From positions 1 through 61,465 of the forward strand of contig CAMDNO010000008.1 in the NCBI GenBank assembly GCA_945902955.1: a stretch of 61,465 nucleotides of DNA, read 5' to 3'. Below the pieces are notes generated by a model that made no database searches, was not told the DNA's origin, and worked only from the letters and a program-made list of their open reading frames with translations. Origin of the DNA: Porphyromonas cangingivalis (GTDB lineage Bacteria; Bacteroidota; Bacteroidia; Bacteroidales; Paludibacteraceae). The stretch's first letter is position 1. Each line of letters begins with the position of its first letter. A program made the translations under genes and the position numbers. Below, piece by piece: positions 34,872 to 45,000 of the stretch.

Positions 34872-35525
34872 ATGAAAACAGTAAAATTTTTCGCAGTAGC
34901 AATGGTTGCTTTAGTAGCAGCCACAAGTAGTGTAAAAGCACAGGAGTTTAAAGCATCAGCTGATTTAGTAAGTCAGTATGTTTGGCGCGGTTCTTCTTTT
35001 TCGGCAGTTTCAATTCAGCCTACTCTCGATTTTACTTCGGGCGGTTTTTCAATTGGTGCATGGGGTTCAGCTGGTTTTGATGGTTTCTTAGAAGCTGACT
35101 TGTATGCCAAATATGCTTTTGGTTTTGGATTGACTTTAGGGGTTACGGATTATTACTATCCAGGCACAAGTTATTTTGATTTTAGCAAAGCAGCTGGTGG
35201 ACATGGTTTAGAATTGAACTTAGGTTATACAACTGGTGGTTTATCGATTTCAGGTAATTATATTTTGAATGAAGCAGGTGGTGCAGCTACTGCTGGAGGT
35301 GACAAATACTTTGAATTGGGCTATGCATTCGAGAAATTCAGCATTTTCGCTGGAGCGGGCGACGGATGGCACACTCCAGATGCTAAATTTGCTCTTGTAA
35401 ACGTAGGTATCAGTACTGTAAAAGAAATCAAAATTACCGATACTTTCTCTATCCCATTGAAAGCAAGTGCTATTTTGAATCCTAAAACAGAACAATTCTT
35501 CCTTGTAGCAGGTATTACATTATAA
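34872..35525 (+). CDS. TorF-family outer-membrane porin-like protein
   Basis: A 217-aa outer-membrane beta barrel with a signal peptide (MKTVKFFAVAMVALVAATSSVKAQ). The TorF/gcw_chp pattern is visible: ASADLVSQYVWRGSSFSAVSIQPTLDFTSGGFSIGAWGS after the signal, regular amphipathic strands, and a C-terminal strand FFLVAGITL. It precedes PII and Amt genes, so it is a candidate outer-membrane route for ammonium or another nitrogen compound; substrate specificity is inferred from position only. It is separated from PII-1 by a strong hairpin, so porin mRNA may be made or kept in excess over the downstream genes. Confidence 0.85.
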   Translation: MKTVKFFAVAMVALVAATSSVKAQEFKASADLVSQYVWRGSSFSAVSIQPTLDFTSGGFSIGAWGSAGFDGFLEADLYAKYAFGFGLTLGVTDYYYPGTSYFDFSKAAGGHGLELNLGYTTGGLSISGNYILNEAGGAATAGGDKYFELGYAFEKFSIFAGAGDGWHTPDAKFALVNVGISTVKEIKITDTFSIPLKASAILNPKTEQFFLVAGITL

Positions 35526-35546
35526 TATATAGATTAACTTTTTGGA

Positions 35547-35585
35547 TATTGAGTTTGGGTTATTAAAATTTGCCCAAACTCAGTA
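35547..35585 (+). promoter_or_regulatory. Intercistronic hairpin between torF and PII-1
   Basis: TGAGTTTGGG (35550-35559) pairs with CCCAAACTCA (35573-35582), and the stem extends with partial pairing outward. No T-run follows, so it probably stabilises or attenuates the torF transcript without fully ending it. Confidence 0.6.
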
Positions 35586-35628
35586 TTCAATCAAAAGATA
35601 TTTATTTATACAATTTAAAATAATTAAA

Positions 35629-35979
35629 ATGAAAAAAATTGAGGCTATTATCAGAAAGTCTGTATTCGAAGATGTAACTGAAGCACTTCATGCAGCAGGT
35701 ATCGACTTCTTCACTTATTGGGATGTAACCGGAGTAGGAAACGAAAAAACGGGTAATATGATTTTCCGTGCTACCGTTTACGAAACTCGTTTAATCGAAC
35801 GTAGAGTAATATCATTTGTATGCCGCGAAAAATTTGTTGACGCAGCAACCGATGCTATCGTAAAAGCCGGTCGCACAGGTGAATTAGGCGACGGAAAAAT
35901 CTTTATCTCGACCGTTGACGAATCAGTTCGTATTCGCACTGGCGAAAAAGGTCCCGAATCATTATATATCAAAGAATAA
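35629..35979 (+). CDS. PII signal-transduction protein 1 (GlnK/GlnB family)
   Basis: A PII trimer subunit of 116 aa that would sense ATP/ADP and 2-oxoglutarate and gate the neighbouring ammonium transporter. The start at 35629 (MKKIEAIIRKSVFEDV) is the family standard. A gapless T-loop alignment to E. coli GlnK places Y51 at the uridylylation site, but residue 39, normally Gln and a contact for Mg-ATP-2-oxoglutarate, is Glu. The B-loop GDGKIF and C-loop RIRTGEKG are intact. It lies 24 bp upstream of amt-1, so they form a pair. The partner uridylyltransferase GlnD is not in the window. Confidence 0.92.
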   Translation: MKKIEAIIRKSVFEDVTEALHAAGIDFFTYWDVTGVGNEKTGNMIFRATVYETRLIERRVISFVCREKFVDAATDAIVKAGRTGELGDGKIFISTVDESVRIRTGEKGPESLYIKE

Positions 35980-36003
35980 TCTAAAATAATAAACATATAC
36001 ATT

Positions 36004-37224
36004 ATGGATTTAGCAGCATTAACAACAGGACTAAACACTTTTTGGGTTCTCATTGCAGCCTCGTTGGTGTTTTTTATGCAAGCAGGTTTTGCATTGGTCG
36101 AAGCAGGTTTAACCCGCTCAAAAAATACAACTAATATTCTTTTCAAAAACTTAATGGATTTTTCTATTGGAACATTAGGATTCTGGATTATTGGTTATGG
36201 AATTATGTTTGGTACTGGTAGTGGATTTTTTGGAAGTTTTGAGCTTTTCTCAACAACCGATCATGGTTCAGCAATAGGTATTCCAAACGAAGCATTTTTC
36301 TTCTTCCAATTGGTTTTTGCAGCAACTGCAGCAACTATCGTATCGGGAGCTATGGCCGAACGTACTAAATTTATTACTTACTTAATTTATAGTGCCGTAA
36401 TTACATTGGTTATTTATCCTATCTCAGGACACTGGATATGGGGAGGTGGTTGGTTATCACAATTAGAGATTCCATTCCATGATTTTGCTGGTTCAACAGT
36501 TGTACACTCACTTGGTGGCTGGTTGGCATTAGCTGGAGCAGCGGTGTTAGGGCCACGTATTGGTAAATACAAAAATGGCAAAACAAACGCTATTCCTGGA
36601 CACAGTATTACTTTAGCGGCACTTGGGGTGTTTATACTTTGGTTAGGTTGGTTTGGTTTCAATCCGGGTTCAACAGTAAGTTTTGCCAATCCTGAATTAG
36701 TTGCACATATATTTGTAACAACCAATGGCGCGGCAGCAGCAGGTGCAATTGCCACATTAATAACAACATGGATTCGTTATGGAAAGCCAGGATTAAGTAT
36801 GACTTTGAATGGTGTACTTGCAGGTTTAGTTGCTATTACAGCTGGTTGCGATGTAGTAAGTGCTGAAGGTGCAGTTATGATAGGATTTATTGCAGGTGTA
36901 ATAGTAGTGTTTGCAGTTGAATTTTTCGATAATGTATTGAAAATTGATGATCCGGTTGGTGCAGTTTCTGTACATGGTATAAATGGTGCTTTCGGTACAT
37001 TAGCAGTAGGATTATTTGCAACTGAAGGTGGTTTATTTTATGGTGGAGGTGCAAGCATGCTTCTTTCTCAAGCAATTGGTGTAGGTGCTGTTGCTGCATG
37101 GGGTCTTGGTTTAGGATTTATTTTATTCTATGCTCTTAAAAAGACTATTGGTCTACGAGTTTCAGCCAAAGAAGAAGAAAACGGTTTGGATTATTACGAA
37201 CATGGTGAAAAAGCTTACAATTGA
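36004..37224 (+). CDS. amt: Ammonium transporter Amt-1
   Basis: An inner-membrane trimer channel for ammonium. The 406-aa protein has eleven helices and begins directly with helix 1, without the cleavable signal seen in Amt-2. Key residues: the first pore His in FAGSTVVHSLGGW and the second in VSVHGINGAFGT, the Phe gate region in FFQLVFAATAATIVSGAMAERT, and WLGWFGFNPGS. The C-terminal tail is short (EENGLDYYEHGEKAYN) and ends with the acidic/His segment that contacts PII. It is cotranscribed with PII-1 and followed by a hairpin terminator. Confidence 0.94.
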   Translation: MDLAALTTGLNTFWVLIAASLVFFMQAGFALVEAGLTRSKNTTNILFKNLMDFSIGTLGFWIIGYGIMFGTGSGFFGSFELFSTTDHGSAIGIPNEAFFFFQLVFAATAATIVSGAMAERTKFITYLIYSAVITLVIYPISGHWIWGGGWLSQLEIPFHDFAGSTVVHSLGGWLALAGAAVLGPRIGKYKNGKTNAIPGHSITLAALGVFILWLGWFGFNPGSTVSFANPELVAHIFVTTNGAAAAGAIATLITTWIRYGKPGLSMTLNGVLAGLVAITAGCDVVSAEGAVMIGFIAGVIVVFAVEFFDNVLKIDDPVGAVSVHGINGAFGTLAVGLFATEGGLFYGGGASMLLSQAIGVGAVAAWGLGLGFILFYALKKTIGLRVSAKEEENGLDYYEHGEKAYN

Positions 37225-37264
37225 TTCTTTAAGAGTTATTTAAGCTTATTAAATTAATAAATCT

Positions 37265-37304
37265 TAGAAAAGCGTACATTAGTAATATTTTGTACGCTTT
37301 TCAT
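37265..37304 (+). terminator. Terminator-like hairpin after Amt-1
   Basis: GAAAAGCGTACA (37267-37278) pairs perfectly with TGTACGCTTTTC (37291-37302). The T-tract is short, so read-through into PII-2 is possible. Confidence 0.8.
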
Positions 37305-37411
37305 TCAAAAAGCAAAACAATAAAATATTTAAAACACAGATTTTTTTAATTGAATTTCAATTTCTATTTCAATTTCAATAAAACACACACAAACACATAA
37401 TATTAGTTAAA

Positions 37412-37768
37412 ATGAAAAAAATCGAAGCAGTTATTCGTAAATCAAAATTCGAAGATGTAAAACAAGCATTGTATGATGTCGACATCGATTGGTTCTCGTA
37501 TTGGGATATTACAGGTCTTGGAAAATCGACTGAAGAACAAGTTGTTCGCGGTCAAGTATTTAAATCAGGTTACATTCAACGCCGGATGATTTCCATTGTT
37601 GTAAGGGACGTAAACACCGAAAAAACAGTTAAAGCCATTATCAATTCGGCTCAAACTGGAGAGCAAGGTGATGGAAAAATTTTTGTATACGACATTTCAG
37701 AAACTTACCGCATTCGCAATGGCGAATCAGGTCCTGAAGCGCTATACAATGCGGAGAAAAGGAATTAA
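37412..37768 (+). CDS. PII signal-transduction protein 2, divergent
   Basis: The second PII paralog, 118 aa, 30 bp upstream of Amt-2. The core is intact (MKKIEAVIRKSKFEDVKQAL, GDGKIFVYDI, RIRNGESG). The T-loop is one residue shorter than GlnK before the RG pair and reads VVRGQVFKSGYIQRR, so the Tyr51 position is F50 and uridylylation there is impossible. The Gln39 position is Ser. It should therefore work by nucleotide binding alone or have changed ligand response. It likely regulates Amt-2 by direct contact. Confidence 0.9.
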   Translation: MKKIEAVIRKSKFEDVKQALYDVDIDWFSYWDITGLGKSTEEQVVRGQVFKSGYIQRRMISIVVRDVNTEKTVKAIINSAQTGEQGDGKIFVYDISETYRIRNGESGPEALYNAEKRN

Positions 37769-37798
37769 GAATGTAAAAATGTATAATTAAGAAATTAG

Positions 37799-39166
37799 AT
37801 GAAAAAACAAATTATATTTTTACTTGCCATGGTTGCAAGTTTTGGTTCACTTATGGCACAGAGCGCTACAGTGGTAACGCCAACTATTGATGCCGGCGAC
37901 ACTGCTTGGATGATTGTAGCAGTTGCATTGGTTTTATTTATGTCGATTCCAGGCCTTTCGCTTTTTTATGGTGGCTTGGTTCGTCGTAAAAATGTATTGA
38001 GCGTTTTTATGCAAGTTTTTATACTTGTAGCAGTTATAAGTATCGAATGGGTGGTATTTGGTTATAGTAATGCTTTTGGTTCAAGCTCCATTGAATGGCT
38101 AAAACCCTATTTTGGCGGATTTGATTGGGCTTTTTTGAATGGAATTAACATGAGTGATTTAAGCCCGTATTTTATTTCGCATTCGCAGCCTACTGCCGAT
38201 GGTGGAACTATTGGAACAATACCTCATATTTTGTTTATAATGTTTCAATGTATGTTTGCGGTTATTACACCAGCGCTTATTATTGGTGCTTTTGCCGAAC
38301 GTATTAAATTTAAAGGCTTTTTATTGTTCTCTGTACTTTGGTCTATTATCATTTACAATCCGGTAGCACACTGGGTATGGTCGGGCGATGGTTGGTTATT
38401 CAAAATGGGTGCTCTCGATTTTGCTGGAGGTACCGTTGTTCATATCAATGCGGGTATTGCTGCTATTGTTACTGCTTTAATGTTGGGCAAACGTCGCGAC
38501 TATAAAAACCATGCATTGCCTCCTCACAACATTACGTATGTAGTAATGGGTGCTGCTATGCTTTGGGTAGGTTGGTTTGGATTTAACGCTGGAAGCGGTT
38601 TGGCTGCCGACGGACTTGCCGCTAATGCACTTATGGTTACACATATAGCTGCTGCCGCTGCTGCACTTACTTGGGCGGCTTTGGAGTGGATATTTGATAA
38701 AAAATCGACTGTTGTAGGTATAAGTACTGGTGCTGTAGGAGGGCTAGTTGCTATTACGCCTGCCGCCGGCTTTGTTGGTGTAGGTGGTGCATTAATTATT
38801 GGATTAGCCGTGTCGCTTGTATGTTTCTTTATGGTTGCTTGGGTGAAACCACGACTTGGTTACGATGACTCGTTGGATGCGTTTGGGGTTCACGGTGTTG
38901 GTGGTATTTTGGGTGCTATTCTCACTGGAATTCTTGCTACTCCAGCTATTCAATCGGCTTACAGTGGTGCTGCTTATGGAAATATGGCTCAGTTGGGTAC
39001 TCAAGCAATTGCAACTATTGCAACAATTGTATACTCGGGAATTGGAACTTTTATTTTATTCAAAATTACAGATAAATTGGTGGGTGTCCGCGTATCTGAT
39101 AAAGATGAAGCTTTAGGCTTGGATGAGTCGCAACACGGCGAAACAGCATATACTAATTTTGATTAA
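37799..39166 (+). CDS. amt: Ammonium transporter Amt-2
   Basis: The second Amt, 455 aa, with a cleavable signal peptide (MKKQIIFLLAMVASFGSLMAQ) followed by eleven helices, the AmtB-like arrangement. Pore histidines are in FAGGTVVHINAGIAAI and FGVHGVGGILGAI. The Phe gates are in MFQCMFAVITPALIIGAFAER and VGWFGFNAGSGL. The tail (LDESQHGETAYTNFD) resembles the PII-binding tail of AmtB. Pairing with PII-2 suggests a transporter with separate regulation from Amt-1, perhaps for a different ammonium range. Confidence 0.95.
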   Translation: MKKQIIFLLAMVASFGSLMAQSATVVTPTIDAGDTAWMIVAVALVLFMSIPGLSLFYGGLVRRKNVLSVFMQVFILVAVISIEWVVFGYSNAFGSSSIEWLKPYFGGFDWAFLNGINMSDLSPYFISHSQPTADGGTIGTIPHILFIMFQCMFAVITPALIIGAFAERIKFKGFLLFSVLWSIIIYNPVAHWVWSGDGWLFKMGALDFAGGTVVHINAGIAAIVTALMLGKRRDYKNHALPPHNITYVVMGAAMLWVGWFGFNAGSGLAADGLAANALMVTHIAAAAAALTWAALEWIFDKKSTVVGISTGAVGGLVAITPAAGFVGVGGALIIGLAVSLVCFFMVAWVKPRLGYDDSLDAFGVHGVGGILGAILTGILATPAIQSAYSGAAYGNMAQLGTQAIATIATIVYSGIGTFILFKITDKLVGVRVSDKDEALGLDESQHGETAYTNFD

Positions 39167-39180
39167 ATTAGTAGTAAAAA

Positions 39181-39284
39181 AATCACTTTGATTTTAATAC
39201 TGTCGGAGTGATTTATATCGTGTGTTTTTTAGTTTTATTGTTTCAAGGCAGACTATCTCGTGATGAAATGGTCTGCCTTTTTTA
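39181..39284 (+). terminator. Two tandem hairpins after Amt-2
   Basis: The first hairpin is weak: AATCACT (39181-39187) with AGTGATT (39207-39213). The second is strong: AAGGCAGAC (39245-39253) pairs with GTCTGCCTT (39271-39279) and is followed by T residues, a good terminator. Confidence 0.8.
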
Positions 39285-39632
39285 ATGGACTAAAAATTAT
39301 TTATATTCTGTATTTATAATTCAGTTTTCAAAAATCTTATATTCTTTGCATTTTTACCATAATTGCTGTTCTAAATGTGCGTTTAATTTAAAAAAGATGA
39401 ACAATTTGTCATTCATTTGGTTGTATTGTTGTATTAATGATATTAAAAATACAAGACTAAAATCTTTAAAAAACAATAAGATTTAACAGTACATTGTTTT
39501 AAATTAAAATAATTTGCCCTTGTTTTGTTTTAATATGGAGCTAAAACCGTGAAATTACTTAAAAAATCATATTTTAATGCTTATTTAACTATTATAGCAT
39601 AGCAAATAATTGGAAAAAACTTACATTTTTAT
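39285..39632. other. Long AT-rich spacer upstream of glnN
   Basis: No ORF, RNA gene or repeat that I can support. Its length, together with the distal promoter near 39.63 kb, leaves room for regulator sites of glutamine synthetase. Confidence 0.4.
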
Positions 39633-39640
39633 TAATTTTG
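39633..39640 (+). promoter_or_regulatory. -7 box for glnN
   Basis: TAATTTTG matches TAnnTTTG. A TTG at 39610-39612 lies 20 bp upstream. The leader to the glnN ATG would be about 80 nt. Confidence 0.6.
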
Positions 39641-39722
39641 CACTGCATTTTAATCACACCGTAAGCAATAGCAATTAAAATATATAAATTATCAAATAAC
39701 AACTAAATAAATTCAAACAATT

Positions 39723-41918
39723 ATGTCAACGTTAAGATTTAAAGCTGTAGAAGAAGCTTTCAAGAAAAAAGCTTTGTGTGTAGAAGCACCTGCTAAATAC
39801 ACTTCTGATTATTATGGGAAATATGTATTTAATAGTGTTGCTATGTCTAAATACTTATCTAAAGATACCATTAAAGCCCTAAAAGCTGTTACAAACCAGG
39901 GAGCTACTTTGGAAATTTCTCTGGCCAATCAGATTGCTTCGGGTATGAAGAATTGGGCAACTGATTTAGGTGCCACACATTATACACACTGGTTTCAACC
40001 TTTGACAGATGGTACAGCCGAAAAACACGATTCATTTATTGATTATGTAGGTGCTCCGGGCGAAGAAATTATCGAAGATTTTTCTGGAAAATTGTTAGCA
40101 CAACAAGAACCAGATGCTTCTTCTTTCCCAAATGGAGGTATACGTAGTACATTCGAAGCTCGTGGATACACTGCTTGGGATCCTACCTCACCTGCTTTTG
40201 TTGTTGACGATACATTAGTTATTCCTACAATTTTCTTTTCGTATACTGGCGAATCGCTGGATATGAAAGCTCCACTGAAGAAAGCATTGGCTGCTGTTGA
40301 TAAAGCTGCAACTGCTGTTTGTCAGTTGTTCGATCCAAAAGTTAAAAAAGTAAATGCTTATTTAGGCTGGGAACAAGAGTATTTCCTTATAGATGAAGGA
40401 TTATTTGTAACTCGCCCCGACTTAATGTTGACTGGTCGTACATTACTTGGACACGAATCGGCTAAAAATCAACAGTTAGAAGATCATTATTTTGGTGCTG
40501 TTCCTACTCGTGTTGCTTCATTTATGAAAGATATTGAATTTGAAGCATATAAATATGGCATTCCTGCTAAAACTCGCCACAATGAAGTTGCTCCAAATCA
40601 GTTTGAGCTTGCTCCAATCTATGGTGAATGTAATTTGGCAGTAGATCAAAACTTATTGATGATGTCGATTATGAAACGTGTAGCTCGTCGTCATGGTTTC
40701 CGTGTGCTATTGCACGAAAAACCTTTCGCTGGCGTTAACGGTTCTGGTAAACATAATAACTGGTCGCTTGGAACTGATACAGGCGTGGTTCTTTATTCTC
40801 CCGGAAAAACAGCAGAAGAGAACTTGCAGTTTATTACATTCATCACTACTACCTTGATGGCTGTACACAAACACAATGCATTATTGAAAGCTTCGATTAT
40901 GACTGCTCAAAATGCTCATCGTTTGGGTGCAAACGAAGCTCCTCCAGCAATCATTTCAGCTTTCTTGGGTACACAATTGACAGCAGTTCTCGATAAATTG
41001 GAAAATAGTACCAGTGAAGAAGCTATTTTAATTGACGAGAAAAAAAGAATGGTATTGGATATACCACACATTCCTGAAGTCTTTCTTGATAATACAGATC
41101 GTAACCGTACTTCGCCTTTTGCATTTACCGGAAACCGTTTTGAGTTCCGCGCTGTTGGTTCATCGGCAAACTGTTCGTCGGCTATGACTACTTTGAACAC
41201 TGCTGTTGCAGCTCAGTTATTTGAGTTTAAAGCAGATGTAGATGCTAAAATGGCTGCCGGCGCAACAAAAGAAAAAGCTATTTTTGAAGTAATTAAATCG
41301 TACATTAAAGCTTCGAAAGCTATCCGTTTCGATGGTAATGGTTATAGCGACGAGTGGAAAATTGAAGCAGCTAAACGTGGTTTGGATTGCGAAACAAGTG
41401 TTCCTGAAATTATCAAAGCAAACACAACTGAATCGTCGGTAAAATTATTCGAATCGTTAAACGTACTTTCGGAAAAAGAATTAGAAGCTCGTAACGAAGT
41501 GAAATGGGAAACTTACACAAAATGGATTCAGATTGAAGCACGCGTATTGGGCGATTTAACTTTGAATCATATTATTCCTGTTGCCACTCGCTACCAAAGT
41601 TTATTGCTCGATAATGTTTTCAAAATTAAAGCAACATTTGCTGCCGATAAAGCTGAAAGCCTAAGCAAACTAAATAGTCAATTGATTACTGAAATTGGCG
41701 AACGAGTTGCTACAATCAAAAATGCAGTTGATGATATGGTTGACATGCGTCGTTCGGTAAATAAAATAGAACACGAATATGAAAAAGCAGTAGCTTATCA
41801 CGAAAAAGTAATTCCATATTTCGAAGTAATTCGTTACAATGTTGATAAATTGGAATTAATTGTAGACGACGAAATGTGGTCGTTGCCAAAGTATCGCGAA
41901 ATGCTTTTCATTAGATAA
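39723..41918 (+). CDS. glnN: Glutamine synthetase type III
   Basis: ATP-dependent ligation of ammonium to glutamate. At 731 aa it is the large GSIII form found in Bacteroidota and cyanobacteria, not GlnA. Typical segments: THYTHWFQPLTDGTAEKHDSF near residue 80, GGIRSTFEARGYTAWDP, YLGWEQEYFLIDEGLF for metal binding, RHNEVAPNQFELAP, GSGKHNNWSLGTDTG for the nucleotide/glutamate site, and NRTSPFAFTGNRFEFRAVGSS. It has its own promoter and hairpin. GSIII lacks the adenylylation Tyr, so control is probably transcriptional or by protein binding. The position between Amt-2 and GltB fits the GS-GOGAT pathway. Confidence 0.96.
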   Translation: MSTLRFKAVEEAFKKKALCVEAPAKYTSDYYGKYVFNSVAMSKYLSKDTIKALKAVTNQGATLEISLANQIASGMKNWATDLGATHYTHWFQPLTDGTAEKHDSFIDYVGAPGEEIIEDFSGKLLAQQEPDASSFPNGGIRSTFEARGYTAWDPTSPAFVVDDTLVIPTIFFSYTGESLDMKAPLKKALAAVDKAATAVCQLFDPKVKKVNAYLGWEQEYFLIDEGLFVTRPDLMLTGRTLLGHESAKNQQLEDHYFGAVPTRVASFMKDIEFEAYKYGIPAKTRHNEVAPNQFELAPIYGECNLAVDQNLLMMSIMKRVARRHGFRVLLHEKPFAGVNGSGKHNNWSLGTDTGVVLYSPGKTAEENLQFITFITTTLMAVHKHNALLKASIMTAQNAHRLGANEAPPAIISAFLGTQLTAVLDKLENSTSEEAILIDEKKRMVLDIPHIPEVFLDNTDRNRTSPFAFTGNRFEFRAVGSSANCSSAMTTLNTAVAAQLFEFKADVDAKMAAGATKEKAIFEVIKSYIKASKAIRFDGNGYSDEWKIEAAKRGLDCETSVPEIIKANTTESSVKLFESLNVLSEKELEARNEVKWETYTKWIQIEARVLGDLTLNHIIPVATRYQSLLLDNVFKIKATFAADKAESLSKLNSQLITEIGERVATIKNAVDDMVDMRRSVNKIEHEYEKAVAYHEKVIPYFEVIRYNVDKLELIVDDEMWSLPKYREMLFIR

Positions 41919-41957
41919 CACACTCTTATATAGGGTTGTATTATTTCAAACTTTAAT

Positions 41958-41990
41958 TAGTGGGAGGCTTAAAATTAAGCTCTCCCACTA
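41958..41990 (+). terminator. Hairpin after glnN
   Basis: TAGTGGGAGGCTTAA pairs with TTAAGCTCTCCCACTA with one bulge, a strong stem. No long T-run follows, so it may allow partial read-through to gltB. Confidence 0.65.
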
Positions 41991-42060
41991 TTTCGCTACA
42001 ATAGAACTAACTTTTTGATCGAATGGTTTCAGCTCGAAATCTTTACAAAATATTTCAATT

Positions 42061-45000
42061 ATGACTTCAATCCCGTTAAAAATAGATGAATATGAGCAGC
42101 GTTCGCTGTATTCATTTCAAAACGAACATGATGCTTGTGGTGTAGGACTTGTATTAAACCTTTTTGGCGAAAAATCGCACGAAATTGTTGAAAAAGGTCT
42201 ACAAGTTCTCGAAAACATGGAACACCGTGGTGCTGAAAGTGCCGATAACAAAACTGGTGATGGTGCAGGTATTTTGCTTCAAATTCCACACGAATTTATT
42301 TTACTTCAGGGTATTCCTGTTCCGGCTCAAGGTAGATACGGAACAGGACTTGTTTTTATACCCAAAGACAAAAAGAAATCGGAATTTTGTATCAATTTAA
42401 TCAAAGAGCATATTCAAAAAGAAGATTTGAATTTGTTGGAAATTCGTGATGTGCCTGTCAATTCCGATTGTTTGGGTGAGATTTCAGCTTCTAATGAACC
42501 AAAGGTGATTCAGATTTTTGTTACAGGATGTAATTCGCAACAAGAGCTGGAGATTAAATTGTATGTTGTTCGTAAGAAGATTGAAAAAGCATTGATGAAT
42601 ACTGAAATTGCTCGCGCACGTGAGTTTTATGTTGTCAGCTTATCAACTAAACAAATGGTTTACAAGGGAATGCTTACTCCAATGCAATTGCGTGAGTATT
42701 ATACCGATTTGCAAAACGAACAATTAACCAGTGGAATTGCACTTGTACATTCGCGTTTTAGTACCAATACTTTTCCAACTTGGGATTTGGCTCAACCTTT
42801 CCGTTTGCTCGGACACAATGGCGAAATTAACACTATTCGTGGAAACCGTCAATGGATGGAAAGTCGCGAAAGTGTTCTTAATTCTGAGCAGCTTGGCGAC
42901 CTCAAAGAACTTTATCCAATTTGCCAACCCAAAATGAGCGATAGTGCTTCGCTGGATAATGTTCTCGAATTTCTCATTATGTCGGGCAAAAGTTTACCAC
43001 ATGCTATGGCTATGTTGGTTCCCGAAAGTCATAATAAGCGCAATCCAATTTCGGATAATTTGCGTGCCTTTTACGAATATCACAGCACCTTTATGGAGCC
43101 TTGGGATGGTCCTGCAACTTTGCTATTCAGCGATGGTCGTTATGCCGGTGGAATGCTCGACCGAAATGGTTTGCGTCCGGCTCGTTATCTTATCACACAC
43201 GATAATTTAATGGTAGTAGCTTCCGAAACTGGAACAATCGAATTTGCTCCCGAACGTATTAAAGAAAACGGACGACTGAAAGCTGGTAAAATGTTGATGG
43301 TGGATACTGAAACTGGTCAAATATTTTACGACACCGAGTTGAAAGAAGGTCTTGCAAAGGCATTTCCTTATCGCGAATGGTTGAATCAGAACTGTATCAA
43401 TATTGAGGATATTTCGTCGGGACGTAGTGTTAAGACTGATTTGGCGGATTATCAAACTCTTTTGCACGCTTTTGGCTATTCGAAAGAAGATATGGAGCGA
43501 ATTATTATCCCTATGGCAAATGATGGTTATGAACCTACTTCGTCGATGGGAAATGATGTTAATTTATCGGTTTTCTCTGATAAACCACAACGTTTATTTA
43601 ACTATTTTCGTCAGCAATTTGCTCAGGTTACCAATCCTGCAATCGACCCTATTCGCGAAGAATTAGTTATGTCGTTAACGGGTTTTATTGGTTCTATTAA
43701 CCAAAACTTGTTGGAGCCAGCAAACGAAATTTGTAAAATGGTAAAATTGAAAAGTCCAATTCTTACCAATCCTCAATTTGATATTTTGATGAATCTCAAA
43801 TACAAAGGATTCTCAACCATTTCATTACCAATGCTTTTTGATCCGAAAACCGGACGCGAAGGATTGGAAAAAGCCATCGAAGAGTTGTGTGTGTCGGTTG
43901 AAAAAGCTGTTGATAAAGGACATAATTATATAGTTCTATCCGATCGTGGCGTTTGTGTTGATAAAGCTCCAATCCCTTCGTTATTAGCTGTTTCGGCTGT
44001 GCATTTGTATTTGTTAGAAAAACGCAAACGCATGCAAATTGATATCGTAGTAGAATCGGCTGAACCGCGCGAAGTGATGCATTTTGCTCTTTTGTTCGGT
44101 TTTGGTGCCAATGTAGTAAATCCATATATGGTTTTTGCTATTATCAACGACAAAATTAAATCAGGCGAAATTAGCATGGATTTCGATACAGCTATGAAAC
44201 ATTATATCAAAGCTGTAAACAAAGGTTTGTTGAAAGTACTCTCAAAAATGGGGAATTCTACGCTGCGTAGTTATCGTGGTGCTCACATTTTCGAAGCTAT
44301 AGGTGTTTCATCAAAATTATTATCAAAATATTTTAAAAGTATAGCTTCGTCGATAGAAGGAATCGATATGGACGATTTGACAAATGAAGTGTTAGACTCA
44401 TTCAATCAAGCTTTTCACCCTGCCGAAGGTGAGGATTTATCGACGCTAGAAAATTTAGGTCGCTATGCATATCGCCGTAATGGCGAAGACCATGCTTGGA
44501 ATCCTGAAACGATAGCTCGATTACAAATTGCTACAAAAACAGGTAGTTACAAAAAATATAAAGAATACGTAGCGGCTGTTGATGACAAAGAAGATCCTAT
44601 TTTTATTCGCGACTTAATGGATTTTAAACGTAATCCAATTAGTATCGACGATGTGGAGCCAGCCGAAAATATCATGAAACGTTTCGTTACAGGCGCAATG
44701 TCGTATGGTTCAATTAGTCGTGAGGCACACGAAGCAATGGCTTTTGCAATGAATATTATTGGTGGACGAAGTAATACGGGTGAAGGTGGCGAAGATCCTG
44801 AACGTTATAAAAAGCGCGAAGATGGTTTGAGTGCACGTTCGGCTATCAAACAAGTTGCTTCAGGACGCTTTGGTGTAACAGCTGAATATCTTGTGAATGC
44901 CGATGAACTTCAAATTAAAATAGCTCAAGGAGCAAAACCTGGTGAAGGTGGACAGCTTCCTGGGCATAAAGTGGATAAAATTATTGCTAAAACGCGACAC

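Noticed and set aside
35542..35628. N-terminal extension of PII-1
   Set aside because: It would add 29 residues translated from the intercistronic hairpin; PII proteins start at MKKIEA, and an ATG exists there.
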